DNA from: Incurvaria masculella
Taxonomy: Eukaryota; Arthropoda; Insecta; Lepidoptera; Incurvariidae
DNA length: 64,000 nucleotides
NCBI GenBank assembly: GCA_946894095.1
Contig: OX335650.1
Location: 5,642,001 to 5,706,000, forward strand
Direction: 5' to 3'
The translations under genes and the position numbers were made by a program. Position 1 is the stretch's first letter. Each line of letters starts with the position of its first letter. A model generated the notes under the pieces. That model was not told the origin of the DNA. It did not search any database and saw only the letters and a list, made by a program, of their open reading frames with translations. This document shows positions 34,659 to 47,284 of this stretch, piece by piece.

Positions 34659-35200
34659 GGTGGCCCAACCCGGCGGCCCTAACTCATTCGCGGGCACGGT
34701 ACAAAACCGTGCTGTTGCGCTCTGGGACCTTCTCTGTTTCAAAAAATAAGACAGGCTCCGTGATGAGGAAGATGCAACATGTCCACAAAAAAGACAATGT
34801 GCATAGTGTATGATTTGGTAAGATTTACGAAAATTTTAATTTCAAAACAACTTATAGCTAAAAGTAAACCACAACTGCTGTAGTAAAAAATCGAACAAAA
34901 ACCAAATAGATTATAAATCTTGATTAAATAAGGTATGTCTGATGACTAATCTTTTTAAGATGTTTTTACTTTATCATTGCGTAATCCACCTCCAAAATTA
35001 TTGTAAAAAACGCGCGAAAAATGCGAACTTTCGGACCTTATAACTTAGAAACCAAACACAATTTTACAATGCCAATGGTTATCAGACATCTAGTTCGATC
35101 AAATAAAGCAATTTTGAGCAAAATTTGGGATCTCTGACAAGAAATATGGGCGTGATCTTCTTTCCCCTTTTGTATGGGGAGATGAGCGGGATGGGCCACC
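34659..35200 (+). mobile_element. TTAA-flanked MITE, copy 1
   Basis: It is bounded by TTAA on both sides (34655-34658, 35201-35204). The ends are GGTGGCCCAACCCG and CGGGATGGGCCACC, a 14-bp TIR with one mismatch. A left subterminal hairpin GCACGGTACAAAACCGTGC is present. The 542-bp AT-rich interior has no transposase. TTAA duplication is the hallmark of piggyBac-type transposition, so this is probably a piggyBac-like non-autonomous element, although the ends do not begin CCY as in classic piggyBac. Confidence 0.9.
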
Positions 35201-35204
35201 TTAA

Positions 35205-36535
35205 ATCCTGCGCATTGCACAATTTACCGAGTCTTTAAATAAATTAGTTGAAAAATAGATTGATTTTAGTACCAAAAATGTGGACAGAGAAAGGGGTGCA
35301 TGCCCTACCTGCATGTCTACTCAGGGAAGTATCCCAGAGAACTTAAGAAATGGGATGGGAGGATGGCAGCTCCGAAGAGCATTATGCATGGTGCAGATGC
35401 AGAAGATACAACACAAATAGAGATTCTACCGCACCCTGCATCTTTTCGGAGTTGGAGGATCTCTAATTCTGGGATGCCTCGAGGTCATAAGCAGTTAATT
35501 CGCTAAACTCTCCCACAGATGCGAATAATACTATGTACCTGTATCTGCGCCTTCTAGAGTACTGACGCTTTTTTTTGGCTTGGCTTTATCTACATGAATT
35601 AAAAACAAGTGAAAAGTGTTCACCTGCCAAGGGTTCGGTAATTGTTACCTAAGTCAAATGTATTATCTGCTAAACGGTAGTACGACCTATTTATCCATCT
35701 GGTCTGATCCTCATATGTCGCTTCGGAATTCCTTTCATTCCAGTGAGACCAGACGCCACTTTTGCTCGATGTCAACAATGTGCACCTTTGAAATCATAAC
35801 ATGATTTTTTATTCGCGTTTTAAAATTACATTTCGATGCTGGTAATATACGTGTTAATTAATGTCCGGAAACCCACAGAAACTAATAGCTCTTTTCTCTG
35901 CTACTTTAAGATTCCCTTTTACTTCTAGCTTTAAGCTCGTCCGGAGTGGTGATCATCAATATTGCAAAACCATTTTGAATTATAATTTTGAATACGTAAA
36001 CATAGACGAAGAGCATAATAAAAACTGCGCTAAGCATCAATTAATTCAAAACGTTTCCGAACGAGGAAACAAATTACTCCATCCATAATAATAATGGGTG
36101 GTGTATTTCGGTCGCGTTCGAGGCGCTGAAAAACACATCGGCGGCTTTCAGTGATGTGCCGGAGGTCCGCGGGGAGTGGGAGGGGCGACGGCGGGGGGGA
36201 GGGGGCGGCAATCTGCTCCAGCGATTAGCGGCTGACAGCTGATTTATCAACCGAGTCTACTGTCTGTTCTATTCCCAGAAGATGCGTAGTTGGAAAATAA
36301 CGAATCGACTGTTAGAAACTCTTACCCGCGTCAGGATTTTACTTCCTTCAAGTTTGTCTTTCGTGTTTCGTCCGTTTCGCGATGATGCCAAAGGAGCGAT
36401 ATTATTCTCGTCACCATATTGTAAATATCGTGTTGTGTAGTGTTGGTTCAAAATTGATTGGAAAGCAGAGTTAATTTCCAACTAAATTATTTAATGACTA
36501 ACTTTCAGTTCTGCGTACACCTTAAGAATACGCGC
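35205..36535. other. No recognisable gene; GC-rich patch
   Basis: About 35280-35510 has a GC-richer composition and a 68-codon frame without family match. About 36110-36230 is strongly GC-rich with a G-run. Nothing was assigned. Confidence 0.4.
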
Positions 36536-36539
36536 TTAA

Positions 36540-37078
36540 GGTGGCCCAACCCGGAGGGCCTAACTCATTCGCGGGCACGGTACAAAACCGTGCTGTTGCG
36601 CTCTGGGACCTTCTCTGTTTCAAAGAATAAGACAGGCTCCGTGATGAGGAAGATGCAACATGTCCACAAAAAAGACAATGTGCATGTTTGATTTGGTAAG
36701 ATTTACGAAAATTTTAATTTAAAAATGACTTATAGCTAAAATTAAACCACGACCTCTGTAGTAAAAAATCGAACAGAACTAAATAGATTATAAATCTTGA
36801 TTAAAGCTATGTCTGATGACTAATCTTTTTAAGATGTTCTTACTTTATTATTGCGTAATCCACCTACAAAGTTATTGTACAAAACGCGCGAAAAATGTGA
36901 ACTTTCGGACTTTATAACTTAGAAACCAAACACAATTTTACAATGCCAATGGTCATCAGACATCTAGTTCGATCAAATAAAGCTATTTTGAACAAAATTT
37001 TGAATCTCTGACAAGAAATATGGGCGTCATCTTCTTTCCCCTTTTGCAAATGAGTTGAGGCCGCCGGGTTGGGCCACC
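36540..37078 (+). mobile_element. TTAA-flanked MITE, copy 2, with a left-type end at both sides
   Basis: The left side is TTAA (36536-36539) then GGTGGCCCAACCCGG. The right side should read CGGGATGGGCCACC-TTAA. Instead it reads 'TGAGTTGAGGCCGCCGGGTT' and GGGCCACC, followed by GTAC. The outer right end is therefore an inverse copy of the family's left end, and the TTAA is lost. The interior matches copy 1. Confidence 0.85.
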
Positions 37079-37127
37079 GTACAAGGACCGAATCAGTAAT
37101 GGTGGAAGTAGAATGCAACTACATATT

Positions 37128-37330
37128 TTTAACCGGCTTCAAAAAAGGAGGAGTTCTAAATGCGTCTATATGTTATTTTTTTACTCGATATCTCGGTAAA
37201 TTGTCAACCAATTTGAATAATTATTTTTCTTATCAGTAGGGTATATCTCAGGGGTGGTCCTTTCATAAATTTTATGAAAGAATATTACGCCTATTAGTGA
37301 TTGAAATCGGTTGAATGTTTTTTAAAAACG
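37128..37330 (+). repeat. 'ACCGACTTC' family element, copy 3, decayed
   Basis: 'AACCGGCTTCAAAAAAGGAG', 'GTTCTAAATGCGTCTATATG' and 'CAACCAATTTGAATAATTAT'. The distal end is not defined. Confidence 0.65.
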
Positions 37331-38572
37331 GTTTTGTTTAAAACGATAACAACTTTTGACAAATAAAACCCCATAAATTATAACAAAAATATATGGTGTT
37401 ATGAAATTATTCAATTTACTTTCAACCGGAATCGTATGTAGAGTTTTTCACTAAACAATAATGGCTCTATCCATTTTGCTAGAATTTACTTTAAAATATA
37501 GCCTCTAAGTTATCGCGAGTTTGAATTTATTTTTTTAAACTTTTGATAGTCTAAATTGACAAAGTTACTTCACAATCTAATTTTCAAGCAGATTTTGATA
37601 AATACAATATATATTTTTTGTTTATAGTTTTGTTTTGTCCACATTCATGTTAAATATATTAATACATAAACACAGTTAGAACATAACTGCTACAGCCAAG
37701 AAAGTGTTCCCAAACTGTCACGCGCGTTGCAAATACTGCGGCACAATCAAGCAACAGTGCCACGGTATTCCCCGAGCGTCGCGTCGGGCGTGAGTATTCT
37801 GGTCGTGTCACCCCTTTGTTGCTAAATTAGGAAACAATCTTCGGAACGGAGTGACTAGACAAATAAGTTGAACACAAATTACCGCAACATTTCAACCACT
37901 TTACCGCCTTGTTAGCTCCGTGGAGCGACGGAGTTGAAAGGGAAAACTTTCTATATATAAAGTCAATTGGTTCAATGATTTATTGCATTCTCCTGGTGTA
38001 TACGTATGTACAAGTGATATGTTTGCTCTCAAATGAAAAGTAAAGAGGGAAAGTGTTATGAGGGAAATGAGAAGGACGCGTTTCGTTACAAGGAAAGTAT
38101 ACGATTGTTTGAGATAAACCAAACTTATTATAAGAAATTATGTTATTATATTTATGTATGAAATTATACATGAAGGGGGTCGATAATTTTACTTCCGCAA
38201 TTAAACTGTTAATGTTATAAACATACAAAGTTTGCTAAGGCGATTGTGATGAACATGATTATTACAGTCGCCACTGTATGTATCTCTATATGATCTCAAT
38301 CAACCTAAAAATAATTATAATTAAATAAAATTATAAATAAAATAAATATTTTTTCAACGTAAAATTAAAAGTCATCATGACCCCTCAAATTGTATTGTGG
38401 TGCACAATTATGATTATATAATTGTATTTAATTTATTTGGTAGGTATCTTTACGAATATTCTTAATTGGATAAACCTTAATTGCTATGGAAGATTTGATT
38501 ACAAAAAAGAGTGCACCATATTTGAATTGAGTAATGAAAATTAGAATTAAGTAATGAAAACATGAAATGTTT
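37331..38572. other. No recognisable gene
   Basis: About 37710-37830 is GC-richer. Nothing was assigned. Confidence 0.4.
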
Positions 38573-38703
38573 ATAATGTTTTGAAAACTTACGGGTTTCC
38601 GGTGTGCAATGCCGTGCTTGGCCGGCTTCCGTCGTGAGAAGCGAAACATGTCGGCCAAGTACGGCATTGCACACCGGAAAACCGTAAGTTTTCAAAACAT
38701 TAT
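38573..38703. mobile_element. Foldback element, 54-bp arms, 23-base loop
   Basis: The left arm 38573-38626 and right arm 38650-38703 are inverse with about four mismatches. They contain 'TTTTGAAAACTTACGG' and 'TTCCGGTGTGCAATGCCGT'. The whole 131-bp unit would form one long hairpin. It has no obvious target-site duplication. Confidence 0.92.
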
Positions 38704-40636
38704 GTACGGCGACGGTGTAAATCTAAGAAAATATATGAAATGTTTAATTTAATAATATTTCCAGCATTTGTCACATAGTACCACATACTGAGCGAACGCA
38801 CATTTTAGCAACTGATTTCTATGATCTAACTTAATAATAAACATGTCTTCTCCTGGTCTATAACCCCGACCCTCGCTAAATTTGCAACACATAAATCACC
38901 CGAAAACTAAAATAGCGTAACGCCCAATGTCTGTACGCGAGATAGAAGTTCGTGGGAAATCTGCCCATCGCCCCAACCTACGACAATCGCAGCAGAACTA
39001 GCGTTTTGATTAAATCATCAAGACTTCGAAACAGGGGAAAAGGTTAATACAATAATAGCATTGAGTATCTCATTCGATGGAACTTTGAATATTTATAACA
39101 AACTTTTCTTTATATGCACACAACCCTACTGATACCTATTTTAATTTGGATCGAGGCGAGGATATATTCGTAAGTGACGAGAATTTTTAAATATTGATTT
39201 CTTTTTAGCTTGTGCTTTGAAAAGTTTTAAAAAATACCTTAAAATTCATTAAACTTATTTTTTGTTTTATTCTGAAAATTCAATTTGGAAATCTACTAAA
39301 AGTATTCAATTTACTTTCATGGTAGGTATATCCACTTCTGTAGCGTTCTTGAGATACCGACACCATACATTTTTCTAGCGACTGTGATGGTATACATTTT
39401 ACCTAGTCTGTTACGCCCTCGCTTCCTTTACGAAACATACATTTTTTTTTCCATTTAAACAAGAATTATTTTGCTTACAATATGGACTGCAGGGCAAAAC
39501 AGACAATGGTACAAAGCAATGTATTAACGCCATCCCCAAATCGAACCTCGACAGCGTGAATTAGATTAGGCTTGCCCATTCCATAAACAATTTACAGATT
39601 TAAGAAATTCCACCGAATATTGTCAAGTCGGAATGAAAGAATCCGACGGGAGACGGCGCTGAGGAACAATGAGTTCGCCGGCGCGGGGAAGGAAGAGGGG
39701 TGGGGGGGGGGGGGTAAGGGGTGGGGGTGGGAGCGGAAGAGCGCTGGATTTTTCCTTGTTATTTCAACAACAATGGATCGCTGCAGAGCTTAAATACCTA
39801 CAGCCGTGCTCACCTCTATTGTTCTATGAATTATGCCAAGAGAAAAATGATTGGTATGCAGAAGGGTAGGAATTTTGATAAGGTATTGTTATTTGCTTCC
39901 TTAATAAATGGGAGAAGAAATTGAAATAAATAGTCAGATTGTACGTATATCTTCGAAGAATTTCTGCTGTCTTCCTAGACTTTTCAGTACCTAATTGAAA
40001 TTAAATATGCTGGTTTAATTTCTTCTGTTAATGACCCAAGCAGATTCCGGAATTATGAAAATGAACCAGAAAGCATTATTCTTCTATTCTAGAGGGGGAA
40101 CTTTAACAAGTAATGAGTAGTTATATAATGCGCCCAGATATCGTTGCCAGGTTATTACAGAGAATAATGTTTCCTGTAATATCAGCAGTATCAGCTGTAC
40201 ACGTGTACATAAAATAAAGTAATTTCAATAAACAACAAAAACAATCAAATATAATACTGAATTCAATGCAGCTAAATGTATGTATGAGATATTGATGGAA
40301 TGAGTTTTAATTTAAAGTTACCTATTGATATGTTTGTATGCAACTTTACATGAATGGCTATTATCACAAAATGATGATGATCAGAGCTTTCTCACGTTTT
40401 TGTCGAATTTTGTATGTAATACAAAAACCATTTTTTTTTTAAATTTAGAGGTTCGATTGCGAATGGGTTTTGAAATCAGTTTAAAAATGTTTGGAGTCAA
40501 AAAGAGTAACGCAGCAAAATATTAAAAAGTATGATTCCTAAATTCTTAAAATTAGTTCGCAGGATTACGATAATTATGATTTTAATCAAAGAATTACGGA
40601 TTTCGTCAAACCTCGAACTAGTAAAGTTAGATTCAT
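38704..40636. other. No recognisable gene; GC/poly-G patch
   Basis: A poly-G/GC patch lies at 39640-39740, with 12-15 G in a row near 39703. Nothing else was assigned. Confidence 0.4.
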
Positions 40637-40684
40637 TTACGTGTAAACAAGTTATATGCTATCATATAACTTGTTTACACGTAA
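40637..40684. repeat. Perfect 22-bp inverted repeat with 4-base loop
   Basis: The left arm 40637-40658 (TTACGTGTAAACAAGTTATA...) and right arm 40663-40684 are exact inverse copies around the loop CTAT. The loop is too short and the stem too perfect for a normal miRNA precursor. Confidence 0.95.
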
Positions 40685-41958
40685 GGTTTTATTATGGTAT
40701 GATAGGTTTTAATGATCAAAATTGTGTGACATACATTGACCTGCTAGGATCGCCTTTCGGAAAATTACTAGTAAACTACTTGTAAGGATAGGTACAAACG
40801 TTGACGGATTCATTTCAATTTGGTTCTTCTTAAACCTCTGTCGTGCGATTTTGTGAAATTGTAGTTTTTTGAACCCATATTTATAGCACATGCAAAAAGA
40901 TAACTCATGATTAAAAATATGTGTTGGAAAGAACAACTGTTACATAAGGACCCCATACCTTTCGTTTTTTAATAGAACTTTTAGATTTATGTAAAAAAAA
41001 TCTGAACCTGTCTATTTTCTTGAAAACAGCTTAACTTTGTGCAAATTTTATGAATATATTCAGTTAAAAAAGTGACGATATTATTATTATCTTAGGTTGC
41101 TTATATCTTTAACTGTGACCCTATACCTCGAAACTAGCAAAATTTCAAAATATTTCTTTCGACGGCCAGCGTTTCGCGTGTAATAAAATCTCTCATCATA
41201 AAAATCTACTCTTTCTAAATGATCTCCATATAACGCTCTTAAAGTAGGCTCCCATCAAATTCACATAAAGTGCTATCTACTTCCATTATCTCGTTCTTCC
41301 TTCCGTCATTTTATGCGTCACTTCCGAGTGTGGGAGTGCGCGCCGCCTAGCGGTGAAAATAATAATGTAAAAGCGAGCGCGTAGCGTGTGCGCGAAAGGG
41401 GGGAAATTTTCCGCGGAATATCATCTGCGAGAGCCGTGAAATCCATCTGTCCGTTGAATAAGACGATCCATGAACAATTAAATGCCGTGTGGCAGACGAT
41501 CGAATCAATGACTTTTGGTCGAATAATTCTCTGATTGATGAGCTGGTCAGGTTAGGTATTTAATAACATTGAACGGTACGAAATGTATGACTTTAATTTA
41601 CATGAGAAAATCAGGACAAGGGGGCCATCATGGTACAGAGTGAATCGACAAATCCCTTTTGCATTATTTTCATTGTTAAAAGCAAAAATATATTGTAGAA
41701 AGATACCTTTTGGAAAGTTTAAGTTTAATGTTTGTTTTACGTATCTCTTACTTTTATTTAATATCTAAATACTCTGTTCCAATTTATGTATACCTTAACA
41801 CTGTCATGTACTCTTAATCGTTTATTTTTTATTGAATTGGTATATTTGTTCAATGTAGCTTAATGAGCTACGTGAACGTATATACTCGTATAAATGCACG
41901 CAGACGAACAGAAACGTTTTGCGTGTCCAGTGCAATTTAATAAATAATATATATGCAG
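40685..41958. other. No recognisable gene
   Basis: About 41310-41420 is GC-richer ('GCGCGCCGCCTAGCGG'). Nothing was assigned. Confidence 0.4.
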
Positions 41959-41959
41959 T

Positions 41960-42309
41960 CAGTCAGCGTGTTTTCGTCCACTGCTGGACATACGCCTCTC
42001 CAATTCTTCTCCAGTCCTCCCGGCCCTCAGCGGTACGGAACCACTGCTTTCCGCCGACGCACTTGATGTCGTCTTCCCACCTGGCGGGTGGTCTTCCCAC
42101 ACTCCGTTTGCCTGTCCACGGCCGCCAGTGTAGGACACGGTTACTCCAACGGTCGTCGTCTCTTCGGCTGACGTGACCAGCCCACTGCCATTTGAGCTTA
42201 GCCACCTAGTGTCCAATATCGACTACTTTGGTACGTCGGCGGATTGCCTCGTTACGCACCATATCCCGTAGCGATATTCCCAGCATGGCTCGCTCCATTG
42301 CTCGCTGGG
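41960..42309 (-). pseudogene. LINE reverse transcriptase C-terminus (RTE/endonuclease-RT type), inactive
   Basis: The minus strand reads 'QRAMERAMLGISLRDMVRNE', 'AIRRRTKVVDIGH', an in-frame TAG at about 42207, then 'KLKWQWAGHVSRRDDDRW', 'GKRSVGRPPARWEDDIK' and 'WRRIGEAYVQQWTKTR'. This is the conserved C-terminal tail of a very abundant arthropod LINE group usually annotated as endonuclease-reverse transcriptase. The RT core is missing. The TAG replaces a residue in an otherwise intact frame. Confidence 0.9.
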
Positions 42310-45056
42310 CAATATATGCAAATAAACGCTATTTTGTAGCAATTAAGATTACATAGTTTATAAAATATCACGTTTATTCAATGAAGAATTTGATAGTTGA
42401 CAAAAATACGGTTTAAAATAAAACATAAAATACTTTTAGTTTAATTTAATTTTAACGTAGTATACCGCGAACATTTTGTAAGTGTGGATGTTGAAAATGA
42501 GTATAAAACAAGTATTAAAAGCAAATTTGAATATTCTGAATATTTGATTTAACGTTTCATAGAAAGGACTCCAAAGTTTTGAGATAGTAAACTGGTTATC
42601 TATATTGTATACTGTTAAGTAAATTGAAGAAATATGTTCTTTAACAAGAGAAAGGGCTTTTCAATAAACTGGATGTTCTGTTAAGTAATTTATAAGCAAC
42701 AGTCAGAAGATAAGGTAACAAATACTTCGACGTGGGAGAACTGAGTGAACACGCGCAAACGCGTCCACTTTTGTGGCTTTTTTTCTTAATAAAACAGTGT
42801 CACAATTATTTTATATAATGTAGAATTGGTATGCGATTATAAAAATAAAAAAAAATTTTTTCAATTGATATTTAAAACAGTATTTGTCATAATAAACATC
42901 ATTTTAGGCCACATTCTTCCACCATAACCAATCGACTTAGAGCCGTGTAAATAATAACATAACGTAACAAATATATTCCTATATTTATTGTTTATTTATT
43001 TATTTCAACACATATCGGAATGACAAAAAACGATAGAGATACGTGCTGGACCAATCTTACCCTCGTTGCATTGGCAGCGTCCGAAAAGCGCTGTGTTTGC
43101 GGGCACCTCCATCCATATCCTACATCCACCAATTACCAATTCGATAAGACGCTTATTTATTGCCCCCTGACTTGAGAGAGAATTAAATTTCATTGTGTTC
43201 AGTCGCCACAGCTATTCAAGGCACTCAACACTATTGACTGTGCGGCCAGGAATTGAGTGTTACGAAGTGGCACAAAGTTTTTAAGGCTTGCAGTTTATTT
43301 TTGTCCATGAGTTAAAAATACAGTTATAAATTTAAATCAAAAGACGAATAATTAATGGTAGTCATTGGAACTAAATCGAATTGTGCTACACATTGGGACT
43401 CATTAGTATTTTTGCCACAAGTTAGATTTGCCCTACTTCCGCCATTAGCAATAAAGGGTGCAATAAGGCGGTTTTCATTCCTAAATGTATGTGAACATCG
43501 ACCTTTTGAAATAAGGCAGATTTTTGCTCATAAAAATCGTCGGTCAATATTGACAGAACAGAAGCCAAAAGGCTAAGAAATCAAATTTAATTTAATTTTA
43601 TTTATTTAAACGTTTTTGGTAGTCAAACTACACACTGACTGATCCGTGGATTCGATCAACTCAGTAAAGAAGAATCCGCAAAGAAACTTTACGCATAATT
43701 ATATCCAATAAAGTATAATCCAAGTCCAAATAAGTATATTTGGATCCTAAGCGTCCTTTTTTTAAATGTGTCGCTTAGTTCTTGTAAAATTGTACTTGTT
43801 CAATAATTGCATCACGATTTGAACCTTTGTTGTCATTAAAACCATGTTCCAGTGTCAGGGACAAAATGACAAACAAGAGTTATGGAGTTTTAGGAATAGG
43901 CGGAGCCGTTGAGAGCCCGCTGCCGTCACCCGTCCGCTCCTTGAGGTCAGGAGTTATCTTGGTTTTATCGCGGGACACGGATAGGCTCTTAGGGCGAGTG
44001 AGCTTTCGATAGGAAGTCGATACGTGACCTCCCCGAAATGGTAATTCTTGGTCGAGGCGCTTGGGGAAAATCTTAGCGACGCTCTCGAATTATCGGCGAT
44101 CGCCGCCTCTTGTCAAGTGCGAGTTCATTTTCATGTCTTTAAAAAAAGTCTTCTAGTTCTGTTTGCTCTCCTTGAATTGTATTTTTAAATGAGCGACGAC
44201 GTAAAATAAAGTAATGGATGACTTAAATGTATAAGAAAGAAAGCGTTTAAAAACAAATTTAATAGATATCACGGCTTTCACTCGATCCAGCAGGAAAAAC
44301 AGTATTTTTTTTCATGTTATTACAGCGAAATTTTTTACTTATCATGACATAGCTGCATTACAAAAATGAGCCAAGATGGTGCCGAAGCAAGTATATGATC
44401 CTTGGCAAATGCTGTAAAATTGGTTAATATTTCATTTGATATTGGCCAATCATATGTTGGTGAAAAGAAAAATTAACAGAAAAAAACGCTTACATTAAAT
44501 GATAGCAGTAAAATTTTAATAACATTTGAAAAAAAACTTTAAAATTATCTTCAGTTAATGAGAAAAACATCACCTGGTACTTATTGAATATTTAATTACA
44601 ATTTTTGAGGCAAAAAGCAATTCTATAATTTTACTAGTTCTGGTTTAAATGCTTGCGACACAAGTACTATTTACAAAATATTCCGGACCGTGTTGGTTCA
44701 GGACTTTGGTTCTTAAGTGGAGCATAATTTATTGCGGAAGCAGGCCTGTTTACTTTCTCGAGTGGGTGCGTGCGGAAAGGATTACTGTAACTTTGGCGCC
44801 ACAGCAGCTTTACATACAAACATGTTACATTGAAAAAAAAATTGGTTAAGATTATTTTTTTCCTTACCATTAACTCGAAATTTGCACTCGACACGGGTAT
44901 ATCTTAAAAAATTTAATATCTTAAAGAAAAAAAGGATTTCTGACTTTAAAACATCGGGTTATAACCGTAACTTATATACGAGATTGAATCAATGTAAGCT
45001 AACCCATTTGTAGAAGACTGAAAAGTATTAAGAACCTTAAGATTTTCCAGGTACTT
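42310..45056. other. No recognisable gene; one GC-richer patch
   Basis: About 43895-44110 is GC-richer and includes 'TTATCGGCGATCGCCGCC'. It could be a conserved non-coding element. The rest is AT-rich. Confidence 0.4.
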
Positions 45057-45057
45057 T

Positions 45058-45350
45058 AGGGTTCCGTACCCAAACGGTGCCAACGGAACCCTGTTACTAA
45101 GTCTCGGCTGTCCGCCCGTCCATCCGTCCGTCCGTCCGTCTCCCATAGTGCTGTATCTCCTAAACCGTAATAGGTAGGAAGCTGATTTTTTCACAGAGTA
45201 TGTATTTATTTTGCCGCTTAAATAACAAATAGGTCAAATAAAAAAATATGAAAATTAAAGGGGGGCCCATATAATTGTTTTATTTTCTGTGTTAAATCTC
45301 GTACTGTGGTACGGAACCCTTCGTGTGCAAGTCCGACTCGCAATTAGCCT
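45058..45350 (+). mobile_element. 'AGGGTTCCGTACCC' element, copy 6, near full length
   Basis: 'AGGGTTCCGTACCCAAACGG', 'GGAACCCTGTTACTAAGTCT', (TCCG)4, 'GGTACGGAACCCTTCGTGTG' and 'AAGTCCGACTCGCA'. Confidence 0.88.
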
Positions 45351-45730
45351 TATTGTGCAATGGTTTCTTTCCTATAACGTGGGTGTCTTCAAGCTATTAA
45401 GTGCTATTATTATTTTTTATCTACATCGGCTCTTACCCTTTGGCTATACCTATGGTTAGAGTCATATATTTAACTTTACTTTAAAAATCGCTAATGCGCG
45501 TAGTATGTAGTGACACACATGTTTTTCTTCTTAATGATAAAAGGTTCGATATCTTGATGAAAATTAAGACCGATATAAAATAATAAAATACATTTCTTCA
45601 CCATTTATCAAGAAGAACGTACCTACGTAGGTATCGAATCTTAAAAAAACTTCTTGGAATCTTAAAAGATATTAGTTAACCTCTAGGTCGGTACCCTGAG
45701 ACCGTATATCGGTCAAATGGCACCCTTGGC
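45351..45730. other. No recognisable gene
   Basis: A small palindrome 'ACGTACCTACGTAGGTA' lies near 45620. Nothing else is seen. Confidence 0.4.
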
Positions 45731-46060
45731 GTTGTTGTTGTAATGGGGCATTGATAGCTAATACCAAACGTCATATTAGCCTAATACACCGCATGGGGAC
45801 TAGGTGCCATGCCAGAATCCCTCCTTATATCGCTCGTCCACATTGAAGTTGATGGAATGCACGGACAATTTTTATTGCCGCTTCGTCATCGTTCATTCAA
45901 TGCGATGGTTCCAACCGGACGGTATGAACCCTGGTAAGTAAGGAAGACGACCTACAGTTTTACGTGGCATCCAAGCCACGGCCTGCCTAAACGGTTGAAA
46001 ATGGTCACCCATCTAGAACCCAACCGCGCTCTGAGTCGCGCCACTAGGCTACCGAGGTTG
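45731..46060 (-). repeat. Modular SINE, 5S-type head, (TTG)n tail
   Basis: The minus strand begins 'CAACCTCGGTAGCCTAGTGG' (A-box-like). It continues 'GCGGTTGGGTTCTAGATGGG' and 'TGACC' (5S box C with one change), then 'GATGCCACGTAAAACTGTAG', the shared body and a tail ending in CAACAACAAC rather than poly-A. Confidence 0.87.
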
Positions 46061-47280
46061 TGTTCTTGTTACATTTTTTAGTATTCAGTTCCTGAATTTA
46101 TGGTTTTTGTAAGACAGAATTTTAGTATATTTTAAGTTCTGTGTTTTTTATTACTTTGGATAGTTTTTTTGGAAATGAGCAATTAACACAAGTATTTGTG
46201 AGTATTCAAATTATAACAAATGCCGATACCAAAAAATCTACTTATTAATAAAATCTGATTACCTACAATGTTTTTTTGGAAATTTCGCTGTTTATCTAAA
46301 CGATTGAAAAAATTGTATTAGAAATAGGCATGATGTTATATTTAACAAATAGACCTAAATTAATTTTTTTTTGAACGAAATCTTTTTGCTCAATTTACGT
46401 GTTATAATTTTCCCTAAGGATTATTTTCTTTTTTGTCTGCTTTACATGTAATGTAATTCATGTCTTATATTTACGTTCCCCTCTTTAACAATAAAAACGT
46501 TTTCCATAAATGAAGAATAACTTAATATTAAAGAAATTCTGCCTTAAGTCTTACTAATATAAAAAATACGAAATGTATTGTAACAGACCAAAAACAAGTT
46601 CGACAAATCACCACGAAAAAAAACGAAATACGAAAATACTTTACCTCAATTCCGCGAGATTGCTTTCACAGAGCGTCCATAAATCCAAACATCACATAAT
46701 GTCACAAGTTTCCTCAGCAAAGTCACATGCCATCAGTCAAGCGTCACCGGGCGCACGACATCGACAAATCACGTATTTCGGGAGCGCACGGGACGTGGGT
46801 CCGCCGCGCGCGGGGACCGGGAGCGGACTGGCTGGATCGGCGGCGCGTCTAGACGGGAAGACATCCAGGAGGGCGGCTCGCGGGGCAGGGGGGGGACCAC
46901 AGCCACCGACCCCTGAAAGCGACCAACCCCGACCCGGACGGAGCCCTGATAAAATATTTACGTTGGTCGCTTTCACACATCGATCGGGCCTTCCAGGTTT
47001 TATTGGAGATCACAATATTGAGGATCGCATTAACAATGGAGACGAGAGCCGAGTGGGACGCTCGGGATTGATATTGAGCGGGATGCAGCTTACGTAATGA
47101 AGATGCAAATTAATTTTCAATCGACTGGGAGTTCGCTGGCTCGGTTTATGTTTACAGAACAATGCATCTATTATTTCAGTGATCGGACTTACCTGAAGAT
47201 CTGACTGAGCGCTATTTTGACTTGTTCCCGACATAAATTTACGATCATTGGCTAGGCCAATAAGTCAGACTCTGTTCCAG
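46061..47280. other. No recognised gene; strongly CpG-rich block at 46740-46940
   Basis: The block has a 174-codon plus-strand frame (46573-47097), but also a 79-codon opposing frame. The predicted protein is low-complexity G/P/R and resembles no family, so I do not call a gene. It is the largest GC-rich patch in the window and could be a promoter-type or enhancer-type element. Confidence 0.45.
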
Positions 47281-47284
47281 AACA

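Noticed and set aside
40637..40684. microRNA precursor
   Set aside because: Perfect stem with a 4-base loop and only 48 bases in total, unlike natural pre-miRNAs.
46573..47097. 174-codon ORF as a gene
   Set aside because: Low-complexity G/P/R protein from a CpG-rich patch, with an opposing ORF over the same bases and no recognisable domain.
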